This document shows, piece after piece, positions 56,178-64,000 of a stretch of 64,000 nucleotides of DNA. The stretch is taken from contig JAKLKC010000010.1 in the NCBI GenBank assembly GCA_023150875.1, positions 62,001-126,000 on the forward strand, read 5' to 3'. Made by a program: the position numbers and the translations under genes. Origin of the DNA: Myxococcota bacterium (GTDB lineage: Bacteria > Myxococcota_A > UBA796 > UBA9615 > JAKLKC01). The notes under the pieces are model-generated. The model searched no databases and had not been told where the DNA came from. It worked only from the letters and a program-made list of their open reading frames with translations. Positions within the stretch are counted from its first letter, which is position 1. Each line of letters starts with the position of its first letter.

Positions 56178-59144
56178 ATGGGCGGACTCGACCGCAGGGG
56201 TTTCTTGAAGGTCCTGGGCACCGGCGCCGCCGCCGCCACCGCGTCGGCGTGTACGGCCCGGCCCCTGCTCCAGCACCTCTTCCCCTACGTGTACAACGAT
56301 CCTCGCCTCCGCTACGGCGAGCCCACGGACTACGCCTCGATGTGTACCGGCTGCGGGGCGGGCTGCGGGGTGCTGGTCCGGACCCGGGAGGGGCGGCCGG
56401 TGAAGGTCGAGGGCAACCCCGCCGACCCCTTGAGCGAGGCCCGCCTGTGCGCCCGGGGACAGGCCCAGCTCCAGGACCTCTACAACCCCGATCGCGTCCC
56501 GGGCCCCCTGGAGCGGCGGGGGGAGGTACAGGCCGCCATCCCGTGGGACGCCGCCCTCACGCGCCTGTCCCGCGCGGCCCTGCCCCTGCTGGCGGCGGGT
56601 GGGGCCAGGATCGCCCTGCTGACCCGCCCCACCACGGGCACCATGGACGCGCTGCTGGCGCGGTTCGCGGCGGCGACGGGGGCGCGCTGGGTGGCGTGGC
56701 ACCCCGCGGACCGGTCGGACCTCCGGGCGGCCAACCGGATCGCCTACGGGTTGGACTCGCTGCCGACGTGGCGGATCGACCGCGCCCGAGCGCTGGTGTC
56801 CTTCGGGGCGGACTTCCTGGGGACCTGGCTGCTCCCGGTTGCGTTCACCCGGATGTTCACGGAGATGCACGCCTTCCGGGGCGAGGAGCCGGGGCGGTTC
56901 GCGCAGGTGGAGCCCCGCCTGTCCCTCACCGGCCAGAACGCGGACCAGTGGATCCCGGTGCGGCCCGGCGGGGAGGCGGCCCTGGCCCTCGGGGTCGCCC
57001 GCTCCGCCCTGGAGATGCGCGGGACGGGGGCGGTGCCCGGCGGGGCGGACCTCGCCCCCCTCCTGGCGCGGTGGGACGACGCCCGGGTGAGCCGCGTCTC
57101 GGGGACGCCCCCGGGCACCTCCGACCGCCTCGCGGGGATCCTCGCCCGGGACGGCCTCGCCCTGCCTCCGGACACCGGCTCCTCATCGGCCACCGCCGCG
57201 GCCCTGGCGACCTCCCTGCTGAACCAGGTGATCGGGGCGCCGGGGGAGCGGGTGTCCCCGGACCTGCCCACCCTGCCGGGCACGGCCCACCCCTACTCCG
57301 CGGTGGTGGACCTGGTGGGGGCCATGGAGCGCGGGGAGGTGGACGTGCTCCTGGTCCACGGCGCCAACCCGGCCTACGAGCTGCCGGGGGGGCTCGCCTT
57401 CGCCGAGGCCCTGGCGAGGGTGCCCCTGGTGGTGGCCACCTCGCCATACCCCGACGAGACCTCCGCCCTCGCCCACCTGGTGCTCCCCCACCCCGGCCCC
57501 TTCGAGGGTTGGACCGACGCCGAGCCGGTGCGGGGGGTCCACGTCCTCGGCCAGCCCCTGGTGGAGCCGCTGTACGACACCCGCCATTTCGGGGACGTAC
57601 TGCTTGCGCTGGCCCGTTCCGCGGGAGGGGAGGCGGCGGCGGCGTTCCCCGCCCCCGACTTCGGGGCCCTGCTCCGGGATCGCTGGACGGGGCTCGCCGC
57701 CGGATCCGGCCTCGCCTGGGAAGCCATCAAAGGACGGGGCGTCCTCGGAGATCTCCCGCCGCCGACTCCGGCTCCCCCCTTCGATGCGGCGGCGGTGGCG
57801 GCTGTCGACTTCGAGGCGGCCGGGGTCGATCCCGACGCTGCCTCCCCCGCCCTGGTGGTCCACGAGCACCCGTACCTGGGCTCGGGGGAGGGAGCCAACC
57901 TGCCCTGGCTCCAGGAGCTGCCGGACCCCGTGGTCAAGGCGGTGTGGGGGAGCTGGATCGAGCTGCACCCCGAGACGGCGGCCTCCCTTGGGGTGGCGCC
58001 GGAGCAGGTGATGGTCCTGCGCAACGCCGGGGGGGAGGTGCGGGCGCCGGCATGGATCCACCGCGGGGTGGCACCGGGGGTGCTGGCCCTGGCGGCGGGG
58101 CAGGGCCACACCCGGTACGGGCGCTACGCGACGGGCGTCGGGACCCGCGCGGCGGCGGTGCTGCCACCGGTCCCCGATCCGGTGACGGGAGCGCTGGCGC
58201 GGGTGGTCCCGGCGCTCGAGGTCGTCCCCCAGCCCGAGCGGGAGCCGGTGGTCCGCACCGCGGGGTCCACGGTCCAGCGGGAGCGGGAGATCGCCCTGGC
58301 GGTGCCCCTGGCCGAGGCGTTGCGGGATGCCGGGCGGACCTCCTCGCCCATGGGGCGCGCGGGGCTGGAGCCGAGCCCCTGGCCGGAGATGTACCGGAAC
58401 CCCCACCACCCCTACGAGCGGCGGTGGGCGATGAGCGTCGACCTGGACCGCTGTACCGGGTGCCAGGCGTGCATGGTGGCCTGCATGGCCGAGAACAACG
58501 TCCCCTTCGTCGGCAAGGAGCAGGTGGCCCTCGGTCGGGAGATGTCGTGGATCTGGATCGAGCGGTACGTCGGGGGGCCCGAGTCGGACGACGAGGCAGA
58601 GGCCGATCCCGCCCGGGACGGCGTGCGCCTGCTGCCCATGCTGTGCCAGCAGTGCGACAACGCGCCGTGCGAGCCGGTGTGCCCGGTCTTCGCCGCGTAC
58701 CACAACCCCGAGGGGCTCAACGTCCAGGTGTACAACCGGTGCGTGGGCACCCGGTACTGCGCCAACAACTGCCCGTACAAGGTGAGACGCTTCAACTGGT
58801 TCGAGTACACGCCCGCGGCTCCCCTGCCCCTCGCGTACAACCCCGACGTGACGGTCCGGACCATGGGGGTGATGGAGAAGTGCACATTCTGCATCCAGCG
58901 GATCCAGCGGGGGGTGCTCCGGGCCCGGACCCAGGACCGCCCCCTGGTGGACGGCGAGATCGTCCCGGCCTGCGTCCAGACCTGCCCGGCGGAGGCGCTG
59001 GTCTTCGGCGACGTGGTGGACGAGGGGTCGGCGGTGCGGCGGCACTTCCAGGACCCCCGGGGCTACGGCGCGTTGGAGGACCTGGCCACCCGTCCCGCGG
59101 TCACCTACCTGAAGAAGGTGGTCCGGGGAGGGACCCTGACGTGA
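56178..59144 (+). CDS. actB: alternative complex III subunit ActB, MopB-like/iron-sulfur protein
   Basis: The ATG at 56178 with AAGG five bases upstream gives 988 residues; GTG codons at 56157 and 56166 are alternatives. The twin-arginine motif LDRRGFLKVLG directs Tat export. Residues about 50-640 are a molybdopterin-oxidoreductase-like fold with no obvious Mo ligand. The C-terminal ferredoxin-like domain (from about 750) has 15 cysteines in four groups (CTGCQACMVAC, CQQCDNAPCEPVC, CVGTRYCANNC, CTFC with CVQTC). That fits three [4Fe-4S] and one [3Fe-4S] cluster, as in ActB. Unusually, the N-terminal part keeps a C-x2-C-x3-C-x27-C motif (C56, C59, C63, C91). It sits between the pentaheme ActA and the NrfD-like ActC. 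Confidence 0.92.
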   Translation: MGGLDRRGFLKVLGTGAAAATASACTARPLLQHLFPYVYNDPRLRYGEPTDYASMCTGCGAGCGVLVRTREGRPVKVEGNPADPLSEARLCARGQAQLQDLYNPDRVPGPLERRGEVQAAIPWDAALTRLSRAALPLLAAGGARIALLTRPTTGTMDALLARFAAATGARWVAWHPADRSDLRAANRIAYGLDSLPTWRIDRARALVSFGADFLGTWLLPVAFTRMFTEMHAFRGEEPGRFAQVEPRLSLTGQNADQWIPVRPGGEAALALGVARSALEMRGTGAVPGGADLAPLLARWDDARVSRVSGTPPGTSDRLAGILARDGLALPPDTGSSSATAAALATSLLNQVIGAPGERVSPDLPTLPGTAHPYSAVVDLVGAMERGEVDVLLVHGANPAYELPGGLAFAEALARVPLVVATSPYPDETSALAHLVLPHPGPFEGWTDAEPVRGVHVLGQPLVEPLYDTRHFGDVLLALARSAGGEAAAAFPAPDFGALLRDRWTGLAAGSGLAWEAIKGRGVLGDLPPPTPAPPFDAAAVAAVDFEAAGVDPDAASPALVVHEHPYLGSGEGANLPWLQELPDPVVKAVWGSWIELHPETAASLGVAPEQVMVLRNAGGEVRAPAWIHRGVAPGVLALAAGQGHTRYGRYATGVGTRAAAVLPPVPDPVTGALARVVPALEVVPQPEREPVVRTAGSTVQREREIALAVPLAEALRDAGRTSSPMGRAGLEPSPWPEMYRNPHHPYERRWAMSVDLDRCTGCQACMVACMAENNVPFVGKEQVALGREMSWIWIERYVGGPESDDEAEADPARDGVRLLPMLCQQCDNAPCEPVCPVFAAYHNPEGLNVQVYNRCVGTRYCANNCPYKVRRFNWFEYTPAAPLPLAYNPDVTVRTMGVMEKCTFCIQRIQRGVLRARTQDRPLVDGEIVPACVQTCPAEALVFGDVVDEGSAVRRHFQDPRGYGALEDLATRPAVTYLKKVVRGGTLT

Positions 59145-59187
59145 GCACCGGCGTGGATGGACCGGGCCCGGCGCGTGGGGGCGGCCC

Positions 59188-60573
59188 GTGAGCGCCGAGA
59201 CACCTCCATCGGACCGCGGGCAGGCCTACGCGGCGGTCAACGACGCGGTGGTCCGCACCCTGCGGGCCCCGGGCCCCCTCTGGGCGGCGGGGATGGCCGC
59301 TTCGGTGCTCGGCGTGATCGCCGCGGCCATCGCCTGGGCCTGGCAGGTGTACACGGGCCTCGGGGTCGCGGGGATCAGCCACCCGGTGGGCTGGGGCGTC
59401 TACATCGTCACCTTCGTGTTCTGGGTCGGCATCGCCCACTCCGGGACCCTGATCTCGGCGATCCTGTACTTGTTCCGGTCCCAGTGGCGCACCAGCGTGT
59501 ATCGCGTGGCGGAGGCGATGACGGTGTTCGCGGTGCTCACCGCCGGCCTCTTCCCCCTCATCCACCTCGGGCGCGTCTGGTACTTCTACTGGTTGATCCC
59601 CTACCCGAACCAGCGGCTCCTCTGGCCCAACTTCCGCTCGCCCCTGATCTGGGACGTGTTCGCGGTCTCGACGTACCTCGCCACCAGCGCCCTCTTCTTC
59701 CTGGTCGGACTGCTCCCCGACGTGGCCGCCGCCCGGGACTCGACGACGGGAACGAGACATCGCTTCTACAAGGCCCTCTCCCTCGGTTGGACGGGCACGG
59801 AGCGCCAATGGCACCACTACGGGGCGGCGTACCTGTTCCTGGCCGCCTTCGCGACGCCGCTGGTGATCTCCGTGCACAGCGTGGTGAGCTGGGACTTCGC
59901 CATGGGGATCGTGCCGGGCTGGCACTCCCTGCTCTTCCCCCCCTACTTCGTCGCCGGCGCGATCTTCTCGGGGTGCGCCATGGTGCTCACCATCCTCGTC
60001 CCCATGCGTCGCATGTTCCACCTGGAGCGGTACGTGACCACCCGCCACCTGGAGCGGCTGGCGATGCTGGTCCTCCTGACGTCCACCATCGTCGGCTACG
60101 CCTACCTGACGGAGGTGTACTTCGCCTGGGCGGGGGTCTCGGTGGCGGAGCGCCAGGCGTTCCAGTGGCGCCTCTTCGGCGAGGCGTCCTGGGGCTTCTG
60201 GATCATGGTGGTGTGCAACGTCCTGACGCCTCTGCTGCTGTGGTCCCGGCGGATCCGGCGCCACCCCGGCTGGCTCTTCGGGATCTCGCTGGTGGTCAAC
60301 GTCGGCATGTGGTTCGAGCGGTACGTGATCGTCAGCGTGTCGCTGATGCGGGGTTACGAGCCCTGGGCCTTCGGAGGGTACCGGCCGAGCTGGGTGGAGC
60401 TGACGATCCTCGCCGGGAGCTTCTGCTGGTTCTTCATGTGGTTCCTCCTCTTCGCCCGGACCCTGCCCTCGATGTCCATCATCGAGGTCAAGGAGACCCT
60501 CCAACCCCCGGTCCGCGTCCCCGGCCCCGGCGCCCCCCACCCCGAGGGCCCGGGGCACCGGGGCGCGGACTGA
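59188..60573 (+). CDS. actC: alternative complex III subunit ActC, NrfD-like quinol-binding membrane protein
   Basis: The GTG start gives 461 residues with about ten hydrophobic segments of the NrfD/PsrC type. Features are GISHPVGWGVYIVTFVFWVG and ISAILYLFRSQWR, then PLVISVHSVVSWDFAMG, which lies near the proposed quinol site in this family. It oxidises quinol in the membrane and hands electrons to the ActB iron-sulfur chain. The C-terminal tail is Pro-rich and cytosolic. It is 43 bases from actB and 17 bases from actD. Confidence 0.93.
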   Translation: MSAETPPSDRGQAYAAVNDAVVRTLRAPGPLWAAGMAASVLGVIAAAIAWAWQVYTGLGVAGISHPVGWGVYIVTFVFWVGIAHSGTLISAILYLFRSQWRTSVYRVAEAMTVFAVLTAGLFPLIHLGRVWYFYWLIPYPNQRLLWPNFRSPLIWDVFAVSTYLATSALFFLVGLLPDVAAARDSTTGTRHRFYKALSLGWTGTERQWHHYGAAYLFLAAFATPLVISVHSVVSWDFAMGIVPGWHSLLFPPYFVAGAIFSGCAMVLTILVPMRRMFHLERYVTTRHLERLAMLVLLTSTIVGYAYLTEVYFAWAGVSVAERQAFQWRLFGEASWGFWIMVVCNVLTPLLLWSRRIRRHPGWLFGISLVVNVGMWFERYVIVSVSLMRGYEPWAFGGYRPSWVELTILAGSFCWFFMWFLLFARTLPSMSIIEVKETLQPPVRVPGPGAPHPEGPGHRGAD

Positions 60574-60590
60574 ACCCGGAGGAGCCGCCC

Positions 60591-61118
60591 ATGGCGCGCG
60601 AGACGGCGGTGGGAGTCCTGGCGGTGTTCCCCTACCTGGACGACCTGATCCGGGCGATGGAGGCCCTGGAGGCCTCGGGGCACCACGGCATGACGGTCTA
60701 CACGCCGGTGCCCCGCCACGAGCTGGCCCACGTGACGCGCCGCCCCCCAAGCCCCATCCGGCGATACACCCTCGCCGGAGGGGTGGCTGGCCTGCTCGGT
60801 GGGGTCCTGCTCACCGTCGTCACATCCCTGACGTGGCCGGAGCTGGTGACCGACGGCAAGCCCATCGCCTCGATCCCGCCGTACACGGTGATCTTCTTCG
60901 AGTGTACGGTGCTGCTGGGGGTGCTCTCCACCACGCTGGCTCTGGCGTTCTACGCCGTCGTCCCGGGGCTCCGGGGGGAGCGGATCCCCACCGATCCCCG
61001 CTTCAGCATCGACCGCTTCGGGATCTTCGTCCCCGCCACCCACGCCGACGCCGAGGGGATCGGGGAGCGGCTGCGGGACCTCGGCGCCGAGGAGGTGCGG
61101 ATCCATGCCGGGACCTGA
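60591..61118 (+). CDS. actD: alternative complex III subunit ActD (DUF3341)
   Basis: The ATG with GGAGGAG upstream gives 175 residues. It starts with a cytosolic part resembling a small alpha/beta domain (VGVLAVFPYLDDLIRAMEAL), then two membrane helices (AGGVAGLLGGVLLTVVTSL and YTVIFFECTVLLGVLSTTLA) and the C-terminal DRFGIFVP region typical of DUF3341. ActD is a structural subunit without cofactors. It overlaps actE by 14 bases. Confidence 0.93.
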   Translation: MARETAVGVLAVFPYLDDLIRAMEALEASGHHGMTVYTPVPRHELAHVTRRPPSPIRRYTLAGGVAGLLGGVLLTVVTSLTWPELVTDGKPIASIPPYTVIFFECTVLLGVLSTTLALAFYAVVPGLRGERIPTDPRFSIDRFGIFVPATHADAEGIGERLRDLGAEEVRIHAGT

Positions 61119-61647
61119 ATCGCCGCGAGCCCGCCGGATCGGTGCCGGGGTCGCCCTGGCCGCCCTCGCCGCCGCGGGCACGGCGGTGGCCTGGCCGTGG
61201 AGCGTGGACATGGTGTACCAGCCGGTGCTGAAGCCGGGCCGCTCTCCGGCGTGGCGGCCTCCCCTCTCGGCGGTCCCGTGGGGCGATCCCGATCCCCCCG
61301 TCGAGCGGGAACAGGCCCAGGGCTTGGAGGCGCCCTCCCCCGCGGACGAGACGTCCATCGCCCGGGGGGGCGAGCTCTTCCAGATCTACTGCTCACCCTG
61401 TCACGGCGCGGATGGGGCGGGCGCGGGGCCGGTGGCGAAGGTCTACGTGCCACCCCCGAGCCTGCTGGTGGGCCCCAACGTGGGGCGCCCCGACGGGTGG
61501 ATCTACGCCACCATCCGGGACGGCGGCGCCATCATGCCCTCCTACGGCATGGCGGTGGAGCCCGGGGGGCGCTGGGACATCGTGCACTGGGTCCGGGCCC
61601 GGCAGCGGGAGGTGCCGCCGCCGCCTCCACCGGGGGGTGCGCCGTGA
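61105..61647 (+). CDS. actE: alternative complex III subunit ActE, monoheme cytochrome c
   Basis: The 180-residue protein has an N-terminal membrane segment (GAGVALAALAAAGTAVAW), then MVYQPVLKPGRSPAW as in ActE. One CSPCH heme motif (C96-H100) is followed by a Met-containing segment (IMPSYGM) that would supply the sixth heme ligand. A Pro-rich tail ends it. It carries electrons at the periplasmic face, from ActA to a soluble cytochrome or oxidase. It overlaps both neighbours (actD by 14 and actF by 4 bases). Confidence 0.92.
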   Translation: MPGPESPRARRIGAGVALAALAAAGTAVAWPWSVDMVYQPVLKPGRSPAWRPPLSAVPWGDPDPPVEREQAQGLEAPSPADETSIARGGELFQIYCSPCHGADGAGAGPVAKVYVPPPSLLVGPNVGRPDGWIYATIRDGGAIMPSYGMAVEPGGRWDIVHWVRARQREVPPPPPPGGAP

Positions 61648-63041
61648 GTCTCGCCGACCTGCCCCCGGATCCCCGCCTCTGGGCGGCGCGTCCCCACGAC
61701 CACGGGCCCACCCGTCGCGGGCTCCTCCTGGTGGCGGTGCTCGCGGGGACCCTGCTGCTGATCTCGGGCCTGCTGCTGGACCCGAGGCGCTTCTTCCAGG
61801 CCTACGCCGCGGCCTGGCTGACGGCCCTCGGGGTGGCGGCGGGCTGCGTGGCGTGGCTGGCCGCATTCCAGATCGTGGGGGCGCGCTGGTCCCGCGCCCT
61901 GACCCGCGTCTTCGAGGGCTACGCGCTGGCGGGCGTGTCGCTGTGGGTACTGCTCCTGGTGCTGCCCTTCGGCTCCTCGGTGCTGTTCCCGTGGACGGTG
62001 GAGCGGGATCCGGGGCGGATCCTGCCGATGCTGTCCCCCCCCGTCCCGCCGGTCCTGGTCCACGCCCTCCACAAGCCGCCATGGTGGGAGCCCCCGTGGG
62101 CCTGGCTCCGGGTGGCGGCGGGGCTGCTGGTCCTGTTCGGGCTGGCGGTGGCGTTCATCCGGCGCGGGGTGCGGGTGGACGTGGGGGGCAGGACCGCCCA
62201 CGGCCACGGCGCCGGAGAGCTGCCCCGGGGTTGGACCCGATTGGAGCACGAGGTCCGCACCGCCTCCCGCTTCCGTTCCAACCTCGCCCCGGTCCTCGCC
62301 GTGGTCTACGCCCTGGCCCTGTCCACCGTGGGGTGGGACCTGGCGATGAACACGTCGCCCCTGTGGTACAGCACCATGTACGGGGGCTTCTTCTTCATCG
62401 AGTCGATGTACGCGGCGCTGGCGGCGGTGATCGTCGCCGCGGCCTTCCTGCGGCGGTCGCCCCCCTTCGACCGTCTGTGGACGGCGGACACCTTCCACGA
62501 CCTGGGCAAGCTGCTCTTCGCCTTCTCGATGCTGTGGACCTACCTGATGTGGGCCCAGTACCTGCCCACATGGTACGGCCATCTGCCCGAGGAGACCCCC
62601 TTCGCCATCCTGCGGACCCAGGTGCACCCCTGGGCGGGCCTGGCGTGGCTGGTCCTGCTGCTGAACTTCGCCATTCCCTGGGTCGCCCTGCTGAGCCGCG
62701 CCCGCAAGCGGGACCCCGCCCGCCTGGTGGCGGTGGCCTGCTTCCCCCTGGTGGGGGTGTGGCTGAGCCGATTCCTGGTGGTGGCACCGAACCTCTGGCC
62801 GGCGGAGGCCGGCTCCGCCACCCGCCCCCCCCTCCCCTTCGGCCTCCCCGAGGTCTCGGCCTACGCCGCCTTCGCCGCCCTCCTGGGGGTGGTGCTCCTG
62901 GAGTGGCTCCGCCGCGTCCCCCCGGTCCCCGTCTCCGACCCCTTCCTGCCGGGGGGCCCCCTCTCCCCGATGTTGCCTCCCCCCGAAGCGGACGAGAGGC
63001 TGCACGAGCCCGAGAAGATCGCGGACGCGGCGAGGGGGTAG
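61644..63041 (+). CDS. actF: alternative complex III subunit ActF, NrfD-like membrane protein
   Basis: The GTG at 61644 overlaps the actE stop (GTGA); 465 residues with about ten hydrophobic segments. Motifs include TVGWDLAMNTSPLWYSTMYG, then GKLLFAFSMLWTYLMWAQYLPTWYG in parts, both typical of the second NrfD-like subunit of ACIII. It lacks cofactor-ligand residues and may take part in proton translocation. It completes a six-gene actABCDEF set. No terminal oxidase genes follow within the window, which leaves the electron acceptor open. Confidence 0.92.
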   Translation: MSLADLPPDPRLWAARPHDHGPTRRGLLLVAVLAGTLLLISGLLLDPRRFFQAYAAAWLTALGVAAGCVAWLAAFQIVGARWSRALTRVFEGYALAGVSLWVLLLVLPFGSSVLFPWTVERDPGRILPMLSPPVPPVLVHALHKPPWWEPPWAWLRVAAGLLVLFGLAVAFIRRGVRVDVGGRTAHGHGAGELPRGWTRLEHEVRTASRFRSNLAPVLAVVYALALSTVGWDLAMNTSPLWYSTMYGGFFFIESMYAALAAVIVAAAFLRRSPPFDRLWTADTFHDLGKLLFAFSMLWTYLMWAQYLPTWYGHLPEETPFAILRTQVHPWAGLAWLVLLLNFAIPWVALLSRARKRDPARLVAVACFPLVGVWLSRFLVVAPNLWPAEAGSATRPPLPFGLPEVSAYAAFAALLGVVLLEWLRRVPPVPVSDPFLPGGPLSPMLPPPEADERLHEPEKIADAARG

Positions 63042-63285
63042 GCGACCTGCATTCAGGGAGGCGGAGTTTCACCACTGGGTCCCCCACCACTCGGCCCCTC
63101 CACCACGGGGTCGAGTTCCACGTCCCCCTCCCCTTCACCGCGGTCCCCCCTTCCATCCATCCCCGGATCTGCCCCTCCCCCGCGTCGGCGACTCGAACGG
63201 TCGAGAATTCGCTTCCGTGGCGGGCGGCCAGACTCCATCATCCCGCCCGTCGACGCCCCTCCGGGGCACCGTGGCGGAGGTCCCG

Positions 63286-64000
63286 ATGCGCTGGTCCGTA
63301 GGGTTCCTGGGGGGGGGCGGTGCTGCTGGCCGGAGTGCTGGGCTGCGGGGGGCTGGCGCTCGCGGGCGGATGCGACGACCTCGACGGCGACGGCTGGCCG
63401 TCCTGCGAGGGGGACTGCGACGACACGGATCCCTCGGTGTCGCCCCTCGAAGAGGAGGCGTGCGGGGACGGGGTCGACAACGACTGCGACGGGACCGCCG
63501 ACGCCGAGTGCGACGCCGAGTGCACGATCGAGCTCACCGGACCCGCGGACGGAGCGGACCTGACCGCGGGGGCTTCGTTCCGCTTCGAGGGTGACTGCGC
63601 GGCGTATCGCCTGGAGATCTCCGCCGAGGACACGTTCCCTGCCGACTCCACGTACTACTTTGGAAGCGCCGCGGACGCGGCGGGGACGAACCGGTTCACG
63701 CCCTCGTCGACCATCTGGAGCACCGTCGGCCGCATCGCGACTTCGGGGGCGTGGTGGCGCGTGGTGGGCGGGATGGACGGCCGGACGCAGGCGTCCGAGA
63801 CGCGCAGCTTCTTCACCACCCTCGTGCCCAAGCCGCCGCCCCCGCCTCCCGAGCCCGGCTGCACGGTCTCGCTGGACTCTCCGGCGGACGGCTCGGAGAT
63901 CGACTCCGCCCCGAACTTCCGCTGGTCCACCACCTGTACCGGCGCCTACGTGGAGGTCTCGACCGCCCCCGACTTCCCGCTGGAGTCGACCCTCTACTTC
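63286..64000 (+). CDS. MopE-repeat lipoprotein with apparent frameshift in the signal peptide (3' end outside window)
   Basis: The ATG at 63286 codes a signal start (MRWSVGFL) that runs into a nine-G tract (63309-63317). The sequence after it is a good signal end only in the +1 frame (AVLLAGVLGCGG), which has a stop (TAG at 63299) just upstream. In that frame follow one MopE-type repeat (DLDGDGWPSCEGDCDDTDP, then VDNDCDGTADAEC), two Ig-like beta domains separated by a Pro-rich stretch, and an open end at the window edge. One G fewer would join the two parts into a classic lipoprotein. The only start in the second frame itself is the GTG at 63320, which would leave a signal without basic residues. 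A real frameshift, slippage control or a homopolymer sequencing error all remain possible. Confidence 0.7.

Noticed and set aside
56157-59191. Second long frame in the actB region (1010 codons, shifted)
   Set aside because: It is out of frame with the iron-sulfur motifs; translation is Gly/Arg/Pro-rich with no domain.

Overview
The window is very GC-rich (roughly 70% or more) and densely coded. Many neighbouring genes overlap by a GTGA, ATGA or TTGA tetranucleotide. The gene content points to a Myxococcota-like (former Deltaproteobacteria) lineage. The pointers are secreted proteins with MopE-type calcium/copper-motif repeats and MYXO-CTERM-like tails, PilZ domains of the myxobacterial paralogue type, GT4 glycosyltransferases, a purine operon with separate PurS/PurQ/PurL, and a complete alternative complex III. 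No rRNA, tRNA, CRISPR array, insertion sequence or prophage was seen, and there is no gene-free stretch above 300 bases. Species assignment is not possible from this sequence alone.

Layout. 1-3764: the end of an RluA-type pseudouridine synthase, then fabG, a complete ketosynthase and a ketosynthase-like partner without the active-site cysteine. 3838-6708: an Hsp70 with a long linker and a C-terminal PilZ domain. 6835-12312 (minus): purC-purS-purQ-purL-purF. 12459-16748: two GT4 and one GT2 glycosyltransferases around a YbjN-like gene. 16815-18640: two uncharacterised genes. 18729-22580 (minus): a basic/acidic low-complexity lipoprotein, a CtpA-type protease and a divergent polysaccharide deacetylase, probably envelope remodelling. 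22773-26506: a quinone oxidoreductase, an unknown gene coupled to an MFS transporter, and a DUF2231-like membrane protein.

26683-33789 holds two Ycf46-like AAA ATPases on either side of rsmE and a cytosolic beta-propeller, followed by a flavin reductase. The propeller is start/stop-coupled to rsmE and lies 9 bases from the second ATPase. This is the best candidate in the window for an undescribed system. 33782-41188 is a run of six secreted or surface proteins with ASH-like, vWA, MopE, IPT/TIG and FG-GAP modules. The FG-GAP gene looks truncated at its 5' end. 41308-43748 is feoB, a small Cys-rich gene and feoA, with a Fur-box-like site upstream of feoB. 44227-50914 (minus) is a livJHMGF branched-chain amino-acid-type ABC importer followed by an overlapping Tim44-like/zinc-ribbon/TerB-like membrane protein.

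51134-55517 holds a secreted beta-helix protein, an asparaginase, a degenerate receiver-PilZ protein and an alpha/beta hydrolase. A 20-bp tandem repeat lies between the asparaginase and receiver-PilZ genes. 55625-63041 is actABCDEF, the alternative complex III that oxidises quinol and reduces a periplasmic cytochrome c or an oxidase; no oxidase genes follow within the window. The window ends in a MopE-motif lipoprotein whose signal peptide is out of frame because of a nine-G run.
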